Notes: a model not told the origin generated them from the letters alone. Shown: positions 8,257-17,869, counted from the stretch's first letter. The stretch is DNA of 64,000 bases from Hymenobacter sp. DG01 (GCF_006352025.1 NZ_CP040936.1:4094001-4158000); one strand, 5' to 3'. A program made the numbers and translations.

Positions 8257-9567
8257 CTATACCAGCTCTACCAGGGTTTCCAGGCCCATGCCGCGGGAGC
8301 CTTTAATCAGGAGCTGGCGGTTGCGCAGGGGGTGGGCCTGCAGCCAGGCGGCGGCTTCGGGCTTGGTAGCGAAGTGCAGGAAGGTGGGGTCCAGGGCGGC
8401 GTGGCGCATATCGGAGCCTACCAGAACCACGGTGCCGAAGGGCAGGCTGCTCAGCAGCTGCCCGATAACACGGTGCTCGGCTTCACTGTCGGGGCCCAGC
8501 TCAAACATGTCGCCCAGAATTACCACCTTCTCGGCGGGGTTGCCGGGGCGGGCAGCAAAGCTGTTCAGAGCCGCCGTCATGCTGCTGGGGTTGGCATTAT
8601 AGGCATCCAGCACCAGCTCGTTGTGGGCCGTGCGCACCAGCTGGGAGCGGTTGTTGGTGGGCGCGTAGCTAGCCAGCGCCTCGGCAATAGCGGCCGGCTC
8701 TACCTTGAAGTAGGCGCCTACTGCGGCGGCGGCGGCCAGGTTCGGGAAGTTGTAGCCGCCCGTAATCTGGGCCTCTACCGCCGTGCCATCGAACAGGCGC
8801 AGCACCACCTGCGGGGCCGCGCTGATCAGCTCAGCGGGGTAGCTGTCGGTGGGACCGGGGTAGGTAATGCGCTCCGCCACGGTGGCGGCCATGCCGGGCA
8901 GGCGGGCGTCCAGGGTGTTTACGAAAGCCAGCCCGCCTACCTGCTCCAGAAACCGGAACAGCTCGCCCTTGCCTTTCACGATGCCCTCTACCCCTCCAAA
9001 CCCCTCCAGGTGGGCCTTGCCGATGTTGGTGATCAGGCCGTGGGTAGGCTCGGCCAGGCGGCAGAGCAGCTCAATCTCGCCCTGGTGGTTGGCGCCCATT
9101 TCCACAATGGCCAGCTCATGCTCGCCGGGCCGGATGCTGAGCAGGGTAAGCGGCACCCCAATGTGGTTGTTGAGGTTGCCGCGGGTGTACTGCACCTTGT
9201 AGCGCTGGCGTAGCACTGTGTACACCAGCTCTTTGGTGGTGGTTTTGCCGTTGGAGCCGGTAATGGCCAGCACCGGAATAATCAGCTGACGGCGGTGGTA
9301 GTGGGCCAGCTCCTGCAGGGCCAGCAGCGGATCGGGGGCGAAGGTGTAGCGCTCCGGGTCCTGGGCAGCCAGGGCTTCATCATCGACCACGGCGTGGCGG
9401 GCGCCCCGGGCCAGGGCCTGCGGCGCGAAGTCGCGGCCCCGGAACGAGGGGCCATTCAGGGCAAAGAACAGGGTGCCGTCCTGGGGCTGGCGCGAGTCGG
9501 TGCTGACGGCCGAAGCGGCCCGGAACCGGCTGTAGAGCGCCGCGAGGTCGGGCGTGCGGTTTTGCAT
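8257..9567 (-). CDS. murF: UDP-N-acetylmuramoyl-tripeptide--D-alanyl-D-alanine ligase
   Basis: 436 residues from the ATG at 9567; the frame stays open upstream over the antisense of the next gene, but the MurF N-terminus (LAALYSRFRAASAVSTDSRQ) begins here. The Mur ligase ATP loop is ITGSNGKTTTKE, followed by NLNNHIGVPLTLL, EMGANHQGEIELL and the C-terminal substrate domain with DAYNANPSSM. It adds D-Ala-D-Ala to UDP-MurNAc-tripeptide, the last cytoplasmic step of peptidoglycan precursor synthesis. It stands alone, away from any dcw cluster, and is divergent from the FG-GAP gene at 9622. Confidence 0.95.
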   Translation of the reverse strand: MQNRTPDLAALYSRFRAASAVSTDSRQPQDGTLFFALNGPSFRGRDFAPQALARGARHAVVDDEALAAQDPERYTFAPDPLLALQELAHYHRRQLIIPVLAITGSNGKTTTKELVYTVLRQRYKVQYTRGNLNNHIGVPLTLLSIRPGEHELAIVEMGANHQGEIELLCRLAEPTHGLITNIGKAHLEGFGGVEGIVKGKGELFRFLEQVGGLAFVNTLDARLPGMAATVAERITYPGPTDSYPAELISAAPQVVLRLFDGTAVEAQITGGYNFPNLAAAAAVGAYFKVEPAAIAEALASYAPTNNRSQLVRTAHNELVLDAYNANPSSMTAALNSFAARPGNPAEKVVILGDMFELGPDSEAEHRVIGQLLSSLPFGTVVLVGSDMRHAALDPTFLHFATKPEAAAWLQAHPLRNRQLLIKGSRGMGLETLVELV

Positions 9568-9621
9568 GTAACTTAGGGCAGAAGAAGTGTGTTCGTAACT
9601 CGGACCATAACGCCCGTATGC

Positions 9622-11934
9622 ATGCGTCAGTATTTTACCGCCAGCTTTCTGGCCGCTCTTCTCAGCGGCTTTTCCCTCCCGGCCTCGGCCCAGAGCAGCG
9701 CGCCGTTTGGCTTTGAATACCGCGACGTGGCAAAAGTAGTGCACGGCACCTATACCCTGCGCAACCCCTGGGTGGGCGGCCTGAATTCGCCCCAGTTTTC
9801 CAACATCGATCTGAACGCCGACCAGGAACCCGACCTGTTTGTGTTTGACCGGGCCGCGGGCCGGGTATTTACGTTTCTGAGCGTGGCGGCCCCCACGGGC
9901 CGGGCCTGGCAGTACGCCCCCGAGTACGAGGCCCTGTTTCCGGCCGGTCTGCAAAGCTGGGCCCTGCTGCGCGACTATGACTGCGACAACCGGCCCGACC
10001 TGTTCACCTATGCCAACGGGGGCAACATCCGGGTGTATCACCACGAGCCCGACGCCCAGGGCCGGCCGGGCTTCCGGCTGGTTACCAGCCAGCTCACCTA
10101 CTTCGACCCCGACCCGGTGCTGGGTGGCGACATCAACATCACAGGCGGGGGCTACAACATGCCCGATGTGCGGGACGTGAACGGCGACGGCCGGCTGGAC
10201 ATTGTGACCTACGACTTTGCCTCGCCGTTTCCGGCCGTGAACTACTACCGCAACACCAGTACCACCGCCTGCGGAGGACTGCAGTTTGCGCTGGGCTCCG
10301 ACCACTGGGGCGGGTTTGCTGCCTGCCTGGGGCCGTGCACCAGCTTCGCGTTTGGCACCGAGCAGTGCCAGTCGGCCCCGCTGCGGCCCCAGCATACGGG
10401 CGGCTACAACCTCACGCTGCTGGACCTCGACGGCGACGGGGACCAGGACGTACTTACGGGCCGCGACAACTGCGCCGAGCTGGTGAGCCTGCGCAACGAT
10501 GGCACGGCCCAAACGACCAACATGCCTCGCAGTGGCCTGAACACCAGTTTCCCGGCGGGCACTGCCGCCGCCCGCGTACCCAACTTCCCGGCCGCTTACC
10601 TCGCCGACGTTACCTTCGATGGGCGCCCCGATGTGCTGGTGGCCCCCAACCTCTACGACAACGTGGATACCGTGGAAACCCGTCAGTCGGTGTGGCTTTA
10701 CCGTAACACGGGCACCGGCGCGGCCCCAACGCTGGTGCGCGAGCAAACCGATTTTCTGCAGCGCGACATGCTGGAGGTAAGCGAAGCCGCGGCCCCCACC
10801 TTCGGGGATGTGGACGGCGACGGGCTGCTAGATATGCTGGTGGGTGGGGTGAGCCGCAACAACGCGGCCGGGTTTTACCGGGCAAGCCTGAGCCTGTACC
10901 GCAACACTGGCACGGCTACCCAGCCCGCGTTTCAGCTGGTCACCACGGATTATCTGGGCCTGCTCAGCCGCAAATACACCCAGCTGAAGCCCGTATTGAC
11001 CGACCTTAACCGGGATGGGGCCCTGGACCTGGTGTACTCGGCTACCCGGCCGGGCGTCACGGCGGGTCAGGCAGCTACCCATGCCGTGTATTACCTGCTC
11101 AATACCGCTGCTCCGGGCCGGGCCGCCGTGTTTGGTACTACCCCGGCTACGTTGGCTACCCTGCCCGCCAGCGCCGGCAACGCGCTTTGTTTCACGGATG
11201 TGGATGTCGATGGACGCCTGGATCTGCTGCTGGGAACCAACGTGCCCGATGAGGGCGGCTCCCTGCGCTACTACCGCAATACGGGTGCAGCTAACCTGAG
11301 CCAGGCCTTTGCCCTGCAGGAGGCCGACTTCGGGCAGTTGCGCACCGCTACCGGGCAGCGCCCCGTGAACCTGCACCCCGCCGTAGCCGATTTCGACGGG
11401 GATGGCCGCCCTGACCTGCTGACGGCCGATGCCAGCGGCCAGATTCGCTTCTTCTCGAATTACCGCGCCCAGACAGGGGCCTTCCAGGGCCGCACCGACC
11501 TGTTCTATAACGCCCTGACCGGGCAGTTTCTGGCCGGGCGGCTGGGCACGGCCGCCCTGTTCCACTACGCCCTCGCTGCCCCCGACCTCACCGCCGACGG
11601 GGCCCCCGAGCTGTTTCTGGGGCTGGAGGGCGGCGGTGTCACCAGCTTCGTGACCCGCAACCGCCTCATTACCTCTCAGCAGACGGCTCAGGCTACCCTA
11701 CCCCTGCAGGTGTACCCCAACCCGGCCCTGACCGCCGCCACCGTGGAAGCGGCCCAGCCCGTACGGGTTACGCTGCTGGACCTGGCCGGGCGCGTGGTGC
11801 GGCCTGCTACCCCCCCCGCCCGCCAGCACCGGCTGGATCTGACGGGGCTGGCCGCTGGTATTTATCTGGTGCGCTGCCAGGCCCTAACTGGCGAAACGGC
11901 CGTGCGCCGCCTGGAGGTAGCGGCCGAACGCTAG
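9622..11934 (+). CDS. FG-GAP/VCBS repeat protein with T9SS sorting domain
   Basis: 770 residues from the ATG at 9622, which gives a clean signal peptide (MRQYFTASFLAALLSGFSLPASAQ). About nine Asp-rich calcium-binding repeats are spread over residues 55-670: DYDCDNRPDLF, DVNGDGRLDIV, DLDGDGDQDVLTG, DVDGDGLLDMLVGG, DLNRDGALDLVYS, DVDVDGRLDLLLG, DFDGDGRPDLL and others, as in integrin-type beta-propellers. The end is a type A Por sorting domain (LQVYPNPALTAATVEAA, DLAGRVV, AGIYLVR). It is probably a surface or secreted adhesion or scaffold protein. No catalytic motif was seen. Confidence 0.92.
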   Translation: MRQYFTASFLAALLSGFSLPASAQSSAPFGFEYRDVAKVVHGTYTLRNPWVGGLNSPQFSNIDLNADQEPDLFVFDRAAGRVFTFLSVAAPTGRAWQYAPEYEALFPAGLQSWALLRDYDCDNRPDLFTYANGGNIRVYHHEPDAQGRPGFRLVTSQLTYFDPDPVLGGDINITGGGYNMPDVRDVNGDGRLDIVTYDFASPFPAVNYYRNTSTTACGGLQFALGSDHWGGFAACLGPCTSFAFGTEQCQSAPLRPQHTGGYNLTLLDLDGDGDQDVLTGRDNCAELVSLRNDGTAQTTNMPRSGLNTSFPAGTAAARVPNFPAAYLADVTFDGRPDVLVAPNLYDNVDTVETRQSVWLYRNTGTGAAPTLVREQTDFLQRDMLEVSEAAAPTFGDVDGDGLLDMLVGGVSRNNAAGFYRASLSLYRNTGTATQPAFQLVTTDYLGLLSRKYTQLKPVLTDLNRDGALDLVYSATRPGVTAGQAATHAVYYLLNTAAPGRAAVFGTTPATLATLPASAGNALCFTDVDVDGRLDLLLGTNVPDEGGSLRYYRNTGAANLSQAFALQEADFGQLRTATGQRPVNLHPAVADFDGDGRPDLLTADASGQIRFFSNYRAQTGAFQGRTDLFYNALTGQFLAGRLGTAALFHYALAAPDLTADGAPELFLGLEGGGVTSFVTRNRLITSQQTAQATLPLQVYPNPALTAATVEAAQPVRVTLLDLAGRVVRPATPPARQHRLDLTGLAAGIYLVRCQALTGETAVRRLEVAAER

Positions 11935-11950
11935 CCTGGTTTCCTGGTCG

Positions 11951-12010
11951 TTACACACGCGGAAGCCCGCGGCATCTGCTACCAGATGCCGCGGGCTTCC
12001 GCGTGTGTAA
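11951..12010. terminator. 28-bp perfect hairpin between convergent genes
   Basis: The 28-nt arm starting TTACACACGCGGAAGCCC (11951-11978) is exactly complementary to 11983-12010, with a CTAC loop. There is no T tract on either side, but the position between the FG-GAP gene (stop 11934) and the amidase gene (stop 12018) suggests a shared terminator or RNA-protecting structure. Confidence 0.7.
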
Positions 12011-12017
12011 CGAGGGC

Positions 12018-12827
12018 TTAGTGGGGGGCGGGCTGCTGCAGCACCAGGCTTTGCAGAGCAAAATGGTCGCCGTCCTGCAGGGCCGGGAACCGCTCCCGGA
12101 AGGCCTCCAGCTCGGAGCGGCGCAGGGCGCGGGTAATGCTGGTTTCCTGGTTGCCGACTTCCACCAGATACTCGCCGCGCATGTCCAGCAGGGCCGAGTC
12201 GCCGGTGTAAGCATGGCCGTTGCCATCCAGCCCCACGCAGTTCACGCCCATGGTGTAAGCCAGGTTTTCGATGGCCCGGGCCCGCAGCAGGGTTATCCAG
12301 GCCGTGCGCCGGATGGCGGGCCAGTTGGCCACGTACAGCAGCAGATCGTAGGGGTTATCGAGGGGGTTGCGGCTCCAGACAGGGAAGCGCAAATCGTAGC
12401 AGATCAGCGGGCAGATGCGCCAGCCCCGCCACTCTTCAATCAGGCGGTCAGTGCCGGAGCTATACACCTCGTGCTCCCCGGCCATGGTAAACAGGTGGCG
12501 CTTGTTGTAGTGGCTGACGGTGCCATCGGGCCGCACCCACAGCAGGCGGTTGTAGTAGGCCTCCTGGTCCTTGATGATGATGCTGCCCACCACTACCGCG
12601 TCGCGGGCGGCGGCCAGCTGGCGCATCCAGGCGGTGGTGGGGCCGTCCACGGGCTCGGCCAGCTCGGCCGCCTTCATGCTGAAGCCGGTAGTAAACATTT
12701 CTGGCAGCACAATCAGGTCCGTGGCAATCGATATTTCATCGATGTGGCGGCCCAGCTCCCGGCGGTTGGCTTGCGGATCGTGCCACTGGAGGGAGGCCTG
12801 CACGAAGGAAACAGTCAGATCAGACAC
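12018..12827 (-). CDS. Nitrilase-superfamily omega-amidase (YafV/NIT2-like)
   Basis: 269 residues. The nitrilase triad is visible: E43 in LPEMF, K109 in YNKRHLF and C143 in ICYDLRFP. The sequence follows the YafV/Nit2 branch (NWPAIRRTAWITLLRARAIEN). Family members hydrolyse alpha-ketoglutaramate or alpha-ketosuccinamate, the by-products of glutamine- or asparagine-dependent transamination. The gene directly upstream on the same strand (123 nt) is a methionine-type aminotransferase, its usual metabolic partner. On the minus strand TAACCTTG at 12832-12839 is one base off the -7 element, so the gene may also be transcribed on its own. Confidence 0.88.
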   Translation of the reverse strand: MSDLTVSFVQASLQWHDPQANRRELGRHIDEISIATDLIVLPEMFTTGFSMKAAELAEPVDGPTTAWMRQLAAARDAVVVGSIIIKDQEAYYNRLLWVRPDGTVSHYNKRHLFTMAGEHEVYSSGTDRLIEEWRGWRICPLICYDLRFPVWSRNPLDNPYDLLLYVANWPAIRRTAWITLLRARAIENLAYTMGVNCVGLDGNGHAYTGDSALLDMRGEYLVEVGNQETSITRALRRSELEAFRERFPALQDGDHFALQSLVLQQPAPH

Positions 12828-12950
12828 AACAACAAGGTTAAAGCAGAAGGCAAACAGTTAAGTCCTGTATTATACCGAAAAACAAGAAGATTCGGCGCAT
12901 AAAACTGCCGGCAGCTCTAGGTCATCGCGCCGTACTGCCGCCCCGGCTCC

Positions 12951-14108
12951 TTAGAGCTGCCGGAGCCGCTCGGCGGCGGCGCGCAGGGTAGCCTCCTGCT
13001 TGGCAAAGCAGAAGCGCACGAGCCGGTGGTCCTGGCGGTTGTGGTAAAAGGCCGACAGCGGAACCACGGCTACCCCGGTTTTCTGGGTCAGGCGGCGGGC
13101 AAAGGTTTCGTCGTCGAGGTCGGGGGCCAGGGCCTGGTAGTCGGCCACCTGGAAATAGGCCCCCTGCACCGGCAGCAGCCGGAACCCGGTACCGGCCAGC
13201 AACTCCCGGAACAGGTCGCGCTTCTGCTGGTAAAAGGCCGGCAGCGCATCGTAGAGGCTGGTTTCGGGCAGCACATCAGCCAGGGCGTGCTGGGTAGGCG
13301 TGCTCACGCTGAAGGTGATAAACTGGTGCACCCGGCGCAGCTCCGCCGTGAGGGCCGGTGGGGCCACGCAGTACCCCACCTTCCAGCCCGTGGCATGGTA
13401 GGTTTTACCGAACGAGGACAGCACAAAGGCTCGCTCCCGTAGCTCGGGGTGGCCCGCCACGCTGTGGTGCGGCTCCCCGTCGAATACCATGTGCTCATAC
13501 ACTTCATCACTGAGCAGCAGGGTAGGGGTAGGCCGCAGCAGCTCCGCCAGGGTGTCCAGGTCGGTGGGGGTGAGAGTAGCGCCCGTGGGATTATGGGGCG
13601 AGTTAAGCATAACCAGCCGGGTGCGCGGGGTCAGGGCCGCCGCCACCCGGTCCCAGTCGGGGCGGAAGTGGGGCTGTAGCAGGGGCACGTACACGGGCAC
13701 ACCGCCCTGCAGGCGCACGGCCGGGGCGTAGAGGTCGTAGGCCGGTTCCAGAATTACTACCTCGTCGCCGGGGCGCACCACGGCGGCCAACACCGCGTAC
13801 AGGGCTTCGGTGGCGCCGCTGGTCACGGTAATTTCGGTGGCTGGGTCGGGTAGGTAGTTATAAAGCCGGGCGGTTTTGGCGGCAATGGCCTCGCGCAGGC
13901 GCGGCAGCCCCGGCATGGGGGCGTACTGCTGGTGCCCGGGTGTGAGTACATGGCGGCCCAGGGCCTCCAGCAGGGGCCGGGGCGGGTCGTAGTCGGGGAA
14001 GCCCTGGGCCAGGTTGATGGCCCCGCTGTCCTGGGCCAGCTGGGTCATCACGGCGAAAATGCTGGTGCCCACATCGGGCAGTTTGGAGGCGAGGGAGGGG
14101 TAGGGCAT
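12951..14108 (-). CDS. PLP-dependent methionine/glutamine aminotransferase (YbdL-like)
   Basis: 385 residues, fold type I aminotransferase. The N-terminus INLAQGFPDYDPP, the substrate region SPHNPTGATL, the aspartate in LLSDEVYEHMVFDG and the PLP lysine K235 in SSFGKTYHATGWKVGY match the YbdL/kynurenine-glutamine transaminase branch. Known YbdL prefers methionine; relatives use glutamine as amino donor for 2-oxo-4-methylthiobutyrate in methionine salvage. The omega-amidase gene downstream would drain the alpha-ketoglutaramate formed and make the transamination irreversible (inference from the pairing). Confidence 0.92.
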   Translation of the reverse strand: MPYPSLASKLPDVGTSIFAVMTQLAQDSGAINLAQGFPDYDPPRPLLEALGRHVLTPGHQQYAPMPGLPRLREAIAAKTARLYNYLPDPATEITVTSGATEALYAVLAAVVRPGDEVVILEPAYDLYAPAVRLQGGVPVYVPLLQPHFRPDWDRVAAALTPRTRLVMLNSPHNPTGATLTPTDLDTLAELLRPTPTLLLSDEVYEHMVFDGEPHHSVAGHPELRERAFVLSSFGKTYHATGWKVGYCVAPPALTAELRRVHQFITFSVSTPTQHALADVLPETSLYDALPAFYQQKRDLFRELLAGTGFRLLPVQGAYFQVADYQALAPDLDDETFARRLTQKTGVAVVPLSAFYHNRQDHRLVRFCFAKQEATLRAAAERLRQL

Positions 14109-14182
14109 GGCAAAGGATAGAAACCGATACCCAAGGTAGCACGGCCGCCGCGGGTTACCACCCCGTGCGGGTCCTGCCGGCG

Positions 14183-17100
14183 CTACGAAGCCGGCAGGGT
14201 GCTGGCCGGCAACGACACCCGGAACGTGGTACCCTCGCCTACCGTGCTGTCCACGGCAATGTGGCCGCCCACGTTCTGCACTACCCGGTTTACAAGGTAG
14301 AGGCCCAGCCCGGCCCCTTCTACGTGGTCGTGGAAGCGGCGGAACAGCTGAAACAGCTGCCCCCCAAAGCGCTGCAGGTCCAGGCCCAAGCCGTTGTCCT
14401 GTACTTCCAGCACCGGATGGCCCTCCACCAGCAGGGTGCGGAGCCTGATGCGGGGCCGGCGGTGCGGAGCGGCATATTTCAGGGCGTTGCTGAGCAGGTT
14501 GTAGAGGACGCTCTGCAGGTGGGGCCGCACAAAAAGCAGCACCGGCACGGCCCCGAAGCTCACCTCAATCAGAGCGCGGGAGGTGGTTACCTGCTCCTGA
14601 ATGCTGAGCAGCACTTCCTCCGTCAGCTGGGCCAGGTCGAGCGGCTCGGCGGGCTGCTCGTGGCGCAGCTTCTGCAGGCGCACCAGCTCCGTGAGGTTGT
14701 GGATGGTGCCGTCAATCTGGTGCAAGGACTTCTCGAACATGGTGATGAGCTTCATGGCGTCCGGGTCGCGGAAGAAGGCCGTGCGGATCAGCTCCTGAAA
14801 AATGCCCGCCATGTTGTGAATGGGCTGCTTCAGATCATGCGAGACAGCGTACACAAAGCTGTCGAGGTCCTGGTTGGTACGCGTGAGCTCGGCGTTTTTC
14901 TCCTCCAGGCGCTGCTGCACCCGCTTGTAGTCGTCGATGTCGGTGGTGGTGCCAAACCAGCGCTGAATCTGGCCGTGCTCGTCGCGCAGGGGGCGGGCCC
15001 GGTGCAGAAACCAGCGGTACTGGCCGGTGCGCACGTCCAGCAGGCGGGTTTCCATATCCAGCTCCGTTCCCGTCCGGATGCTCTGGCTGAACTCGTTGTA
15101 CACGGCTTCCTGCTCAGCGGGCCAGAGCAGGCCGGTCCAGCCTTCCTGCAGGCTCTGCTCCACGGGTACGCCAGTGTAGTAGGTCCAGCGGGAGTTCAGG
15201 TAGTCAATAACCCCATCGGGCCGCGCCGTCCAGACGATGGCCGGCACGCTTTCGGCCAGAAAGCGAAACTGCTGCTCGCTGCGCCGCAACTCCTCGGCCA
15301 GTAGGCGCTGGTCTTGCACATCGGCGCAGGCTCCGTAAAAGCATTGCAGCTGGCCATCGGCCGTAAACGAGGGTACCGAGCGGCTGAGGTGCCAGCGGTA
15401 CTGCCCGTCGTGGCGGCGCAGCCTGACCTCCACGCTAAACGGGCTGGCTGTAGCGGTGGCCTGCTCAAAGGCCTGGCGGGCCGTGCTCATGTCCTCGGGG
15501 TGGAGGGCCAGGCTCCAGCACCGCGGCAGGTCGTCGATGGTCTGGCCCGTGTACTCAAACCACTGCGGGCTCAGGTACTCCATGGAGCCATTGGGTAGCG
15601 TAATGCTGGTAATCTGGGGGAGCGACTCGGTCATGACCCGCAGGATTTCATCCTGGCGGCGCAGCTCCTGATTTAGGTCATCGAGGCGAAGGCGGGCCTG
15701 CACACGTTCCGTCACTTCCACCGCAAACGCCAGAATACCCTGGGGCTGGCCAGCATTGTCCAGCAGGGGCTGAACAGTGAAATCGAAGTAGCGCTGCTCT
15801 TGTGCCCCCTCAGGCCCCAGCCACACGCCGCGCTCCTGCTCCACCAGGGTCTGGCCACTGGCGTAGGCCTCGTCCAGCAACTCAAACAAGCCCTGGCCGG
15901 CCAGCACCGTGGCCGCCTGCCGAGCCGTCTGGCCCACCCGCACCTGCCCGCCCAGCAGGTCGCTGAAATGTTGGTTGATGAAGCCCACCAGGTGCTGAGG
16001 CCCAAGCAGCGTGGCAATAAAGGCCGGCACCTTGCCCAGAATCAGCTGCAGTTCCCGGTCTTTCTGCTCCAGCAGCTGCTGGGTTTGCTTCTGGTCTTCG
16101 ATATCAGTGCAGGTACCAAACCACTTGGCTACCCGTCCTGCCTGATCGAGCACGGGACGGGCCTGGGCCAGAAACCAGCGGTACTGGCCGTGCTGGCCGC
16201 GCAGGCGGTAGTCGCACTGGTAGTTGGTGCCGGTTTGCTGGGCCTGCTGCCACTGGGCCGTGGTGCGTAGGCGGTCGTGAGGGTGAACAAGGGCGGCCCA
16301 GTCTGCGTCCTGAAAGCTGCGCAGGCCGGTGTACTCGATCCAGCGCTGGTTGGTGTAGAGGCTGTGGCCCTGGGCATTGAGCACCCACACCAGCTGCGGA
16401 ATAAACTCGGCCAGCACCCGGAACTGCTCCAGGCTGTAGTGCAGGGCCCGCTCGGTGGCCTTGGCCTGGGTTACATCCTGCACGGCGCCCAGCAACCGGA
16501 CTACCTGGCCTTCCTCGTCGCGGATGATGTGGAAGCGGTCCACAGCGTCGGCCCAGCTGCCATCGGCGCGGCGCATGCGGTAGCTGAGCTGGTAGTCGGT
16601 TTCGGAGCCGGTGCGCAGGGCCTCCAGGGCCGCGTCAACGTGGGGGCGGTCATCGGGGTGTAGGCAGCTGTACCAGAACTCCTGGGTCTGGTACTCGGGC
16701 GTGCGCGGGTAGCCGAAAGCCGTGGTAAACATTTCGTTGTGCCACAGGTGACCCGTGCGCAAATCCAGTTCCCAGAGCACATCGTGGCTGGTGCGGGCCA
16801 GGGTCGAAAAGTTATCGTGGCTAAGCTGCATTTGCTGCTCGGCCTGCACCTGGGCCGTCACATCAAGTACCCGTACCAGAATGCAGCGCAGCTCGCCGGC
16901 CGGGCTCAGCACCGGTTTCAGCAACACCTGGGCGTAGTGGGTGGTAGGGGCCTGGCCCGCCGTGCGGGCCGGTAGCTGGTAGCGCAGCGCGTCCAGGCGA
17001 CTGGTGGTCTGATGTTCCAGCACCTGCTGCAGCGCCGTCTGCCAGCGGTCCAGCTCCGGCGAGTCTGTTTGGGCCGGCAGCACGGCCAGGGCCGGCTGCC

Positions 17101-17242
17101 CTACTAGGGCTTCCCGCGGCCGGGCCAGCAGCTGACACATGGCCTCGTTAAGCGCTGCCACCTGTAGCGTAGGGGTCAAAACAAGATGGGGGGCTGGCAG
17201 AACCTCAAACAGGAGTTGGAAATCGAGAGACTCAGAAACCAT
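14183..17242 (-). CDS. Cytoplasmic hybrid-free sensor histidine kinase with six PAS domains
   Basis: 1019 residues, no membrane segment or signal peptide. PAS-like units lie at about 10-135, 145-270, 275-395, 400-520, 530-660 and 660-780; several have the PAS_3 hallmarks (LYTNQRWIEYTGL, MEYLSPQWFEYTGQ, YLNSRWTYYTGV) and PAC motifs (RRHDGQYRWHLSR). The dimerisation box is AVSHDLKQPIHNMAG with the phospho-accepting His, and the ATPase domain has N (LLSNALKYA), DNGLGLDL and GAGLGLYLVNRV. There is no receiver domain, so phosphate must go to a separate regulator. Signals are probably small molecules or redox state, but none can be named. It is divergent from a STAS-like gene. Confidence 0.92.
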   Translation of the reverse strand: MVSESLDFQLLFEVLPAPHLVLTPTLQVAALNEAMCQLLARPREALVGQPALAVLPAQTDSPELDRWQTALQQVLEHQTTSRLDALRYQLPARTAGQAPTTHYAQVLLKPVLSPAGELRCILVRVLDVTAQVQAEQQMQLSHDNFSTLARTSHDVLWELDLRTGHLWHNEMFTTAFGYPRTPEYQTQEFWYSCLHPDDRPHVDAALEALRTGSETDYQLSYRMRRADGSWADAVDRFHIIRDEEGQVVRLLGAVQDVTQAKATERALHYSLEQFRVLAEFIPQLVWVLNAQGHSLYTNQRWIEYTGLRSFQDADWAALVHPHDRLRTTAQWQQAQQTGTNYQCDYRLRGQHGQYRWFLAQARPVLDQAGRVAKWFGTCTDIEDQKQTQQLLEQKDRELQLILGKVPAFIATLLGPQHLVGFINQHFSDLLGGQVRVGQTARQAATVLAGQGLFELLDEAYASGQTLVEQERGVWLGPEGAQEQRYFDFTVQPLLDNAGQPQGILAFAVEVTERVQARLRLDDLNQELRRQDEILRVMTESLPQITSITLPNGSMEYLSPQWFEYTGQTIDDLPRCWSLALHPEDMSTARQAFEQATATASPFSVEVRLRRHDGQYRWHLSRSVPSFTADGQLQCFYGACADVQDQRLLAEELRRSEQQFRFLAESVPAIVWTARPDGVIDYLNSRWTYYTGVPVEQSLQEGWTGLLWPAEQEAVYNEFSQSIRTGTELDMETRLLDVRTGQYRWFLHRARPLRDEHGQIQRWFGTTTDIDDYKRVQQRLEEKNAELTRTNQDLDSFVYAVSHDLKQPIHNMAGIFQELIRTAFFRDPDAMKLITMFEKSLHQIDGTIHNLTELVRLQKLRHEQPAEPLDLAQLTEEVLLSIQEQVTTSRALIEVSFGAVPVLLFVRPHLQSVLYNLLSNALKYAAPHRRPRIRLRTLLVEGHPVLEVQDNGLGLDLQRFGGQLFQLFRRFHDHVEGAGLGLYLVNRVVQNVGGHIAVDSTVGEGTTFRVSLPASTLPAS

Positions 17243-17264
17243 GGTAGAACGGGGCGGGAACAGG

Positions 17265-17272
17265 CAAAGATA
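17265..17272 (-). promoter_or_regulatory. Bacteroidota -7 element for the six-PAS kinase
   Basis: TATCTTTG on the minus strand, exact TAnnTTTG, 22 nt before the ATG at 17242. Confidence 0.6.
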
Positions 17273-17395
17273 CGCAGGCGCCGGCCCCCGGCCCTATCAA
17301 AAAGCACAACGGTTTTCGGGCCGGGGCCGGCCTACCCCTCCGCTCAGGCGAAAGTGCCGCCGATGCCGTTTCTTTATCACTAAATACACTGAATT

Positions 17396-17791
17396 ATGGC
17401 GCTACGACTGCTGCACCAGGACGAGTACATCAGCATCTACTTCGACTATGGCAACGACTGGCTGTATGCCGACTGGACCGGGGACCAGACCGGGGAGTCG
17501 GTGAAGGCTAGCGCGCTGCGCATGCTGGAGCTGCTGCGCCAGGAGCAGTGCCATAAGGTGCTCAATGACAACCGCCGCGTAACCAGCATGTGGCTCGATG
17601 CCTCAGAGTGGGGCGGCAAGGAGTGGTTTCCGGCCATGGCCGAGGCCGGCCTGCAGTACTTCGCCTGGATTTACTCGCCCAACGTCTATAGCCGCCTTTC
17701 CACCGACCTGACCCTGGAGCACACCACCCGCCCGGTAGTGCTGACCTTCGACAACCCTGAAACGGCCGCCTCCTGGCTGCGTCAGATGTAG
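17396..17791 (+). CDS. SpoIIAA/STAS-like small protein, paralogue 1
   Basis: 131 residues, soluble. The pattern (YADWTGDQTGESVKASALRM ... KVLNDNRRVTSMW ... AGLQYFAWIYSPN ... VLTFDNPETAASWLRQM) has the strand-helix alternation and late LTFDNPETAASWL helix of SpoIIAA-like/STAS proteins found near Bacteroidota signalling genes. A second copy lies at 22.3 kb. It is divergent from the six-PAS kinase with a 153-nt gap, suggesting a signalling role, but no biochemical function is established. Family assignment is tentative. Confidence 0.7.
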   Translation: MALRLLHQDEYISIYFDYGNDWLYADWTGDQTGESVKASALRMLELLRQEQCHKVLNDNRRVTSMWLDASEWGGKEWFPAMAEAGLQYFAWIYSPNVYSRLSTDLTLEHTTRPVVLTFDNPETAASWLRQM

Positions 17792-17869
17792 CCGGCCCCC
17801 GGGCCATCGGGTTTGCTTTCGGGCCGGAAGCGTAGTTTCTTCGGGGAATTTCCATCCGATTTTTCCCGC

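Noticed and set aside
9568..10746. Upstream open extension of murF
   Set aside because: Antisense to the FG-GAP gene; Val/Gly-rich shadow without a domain.
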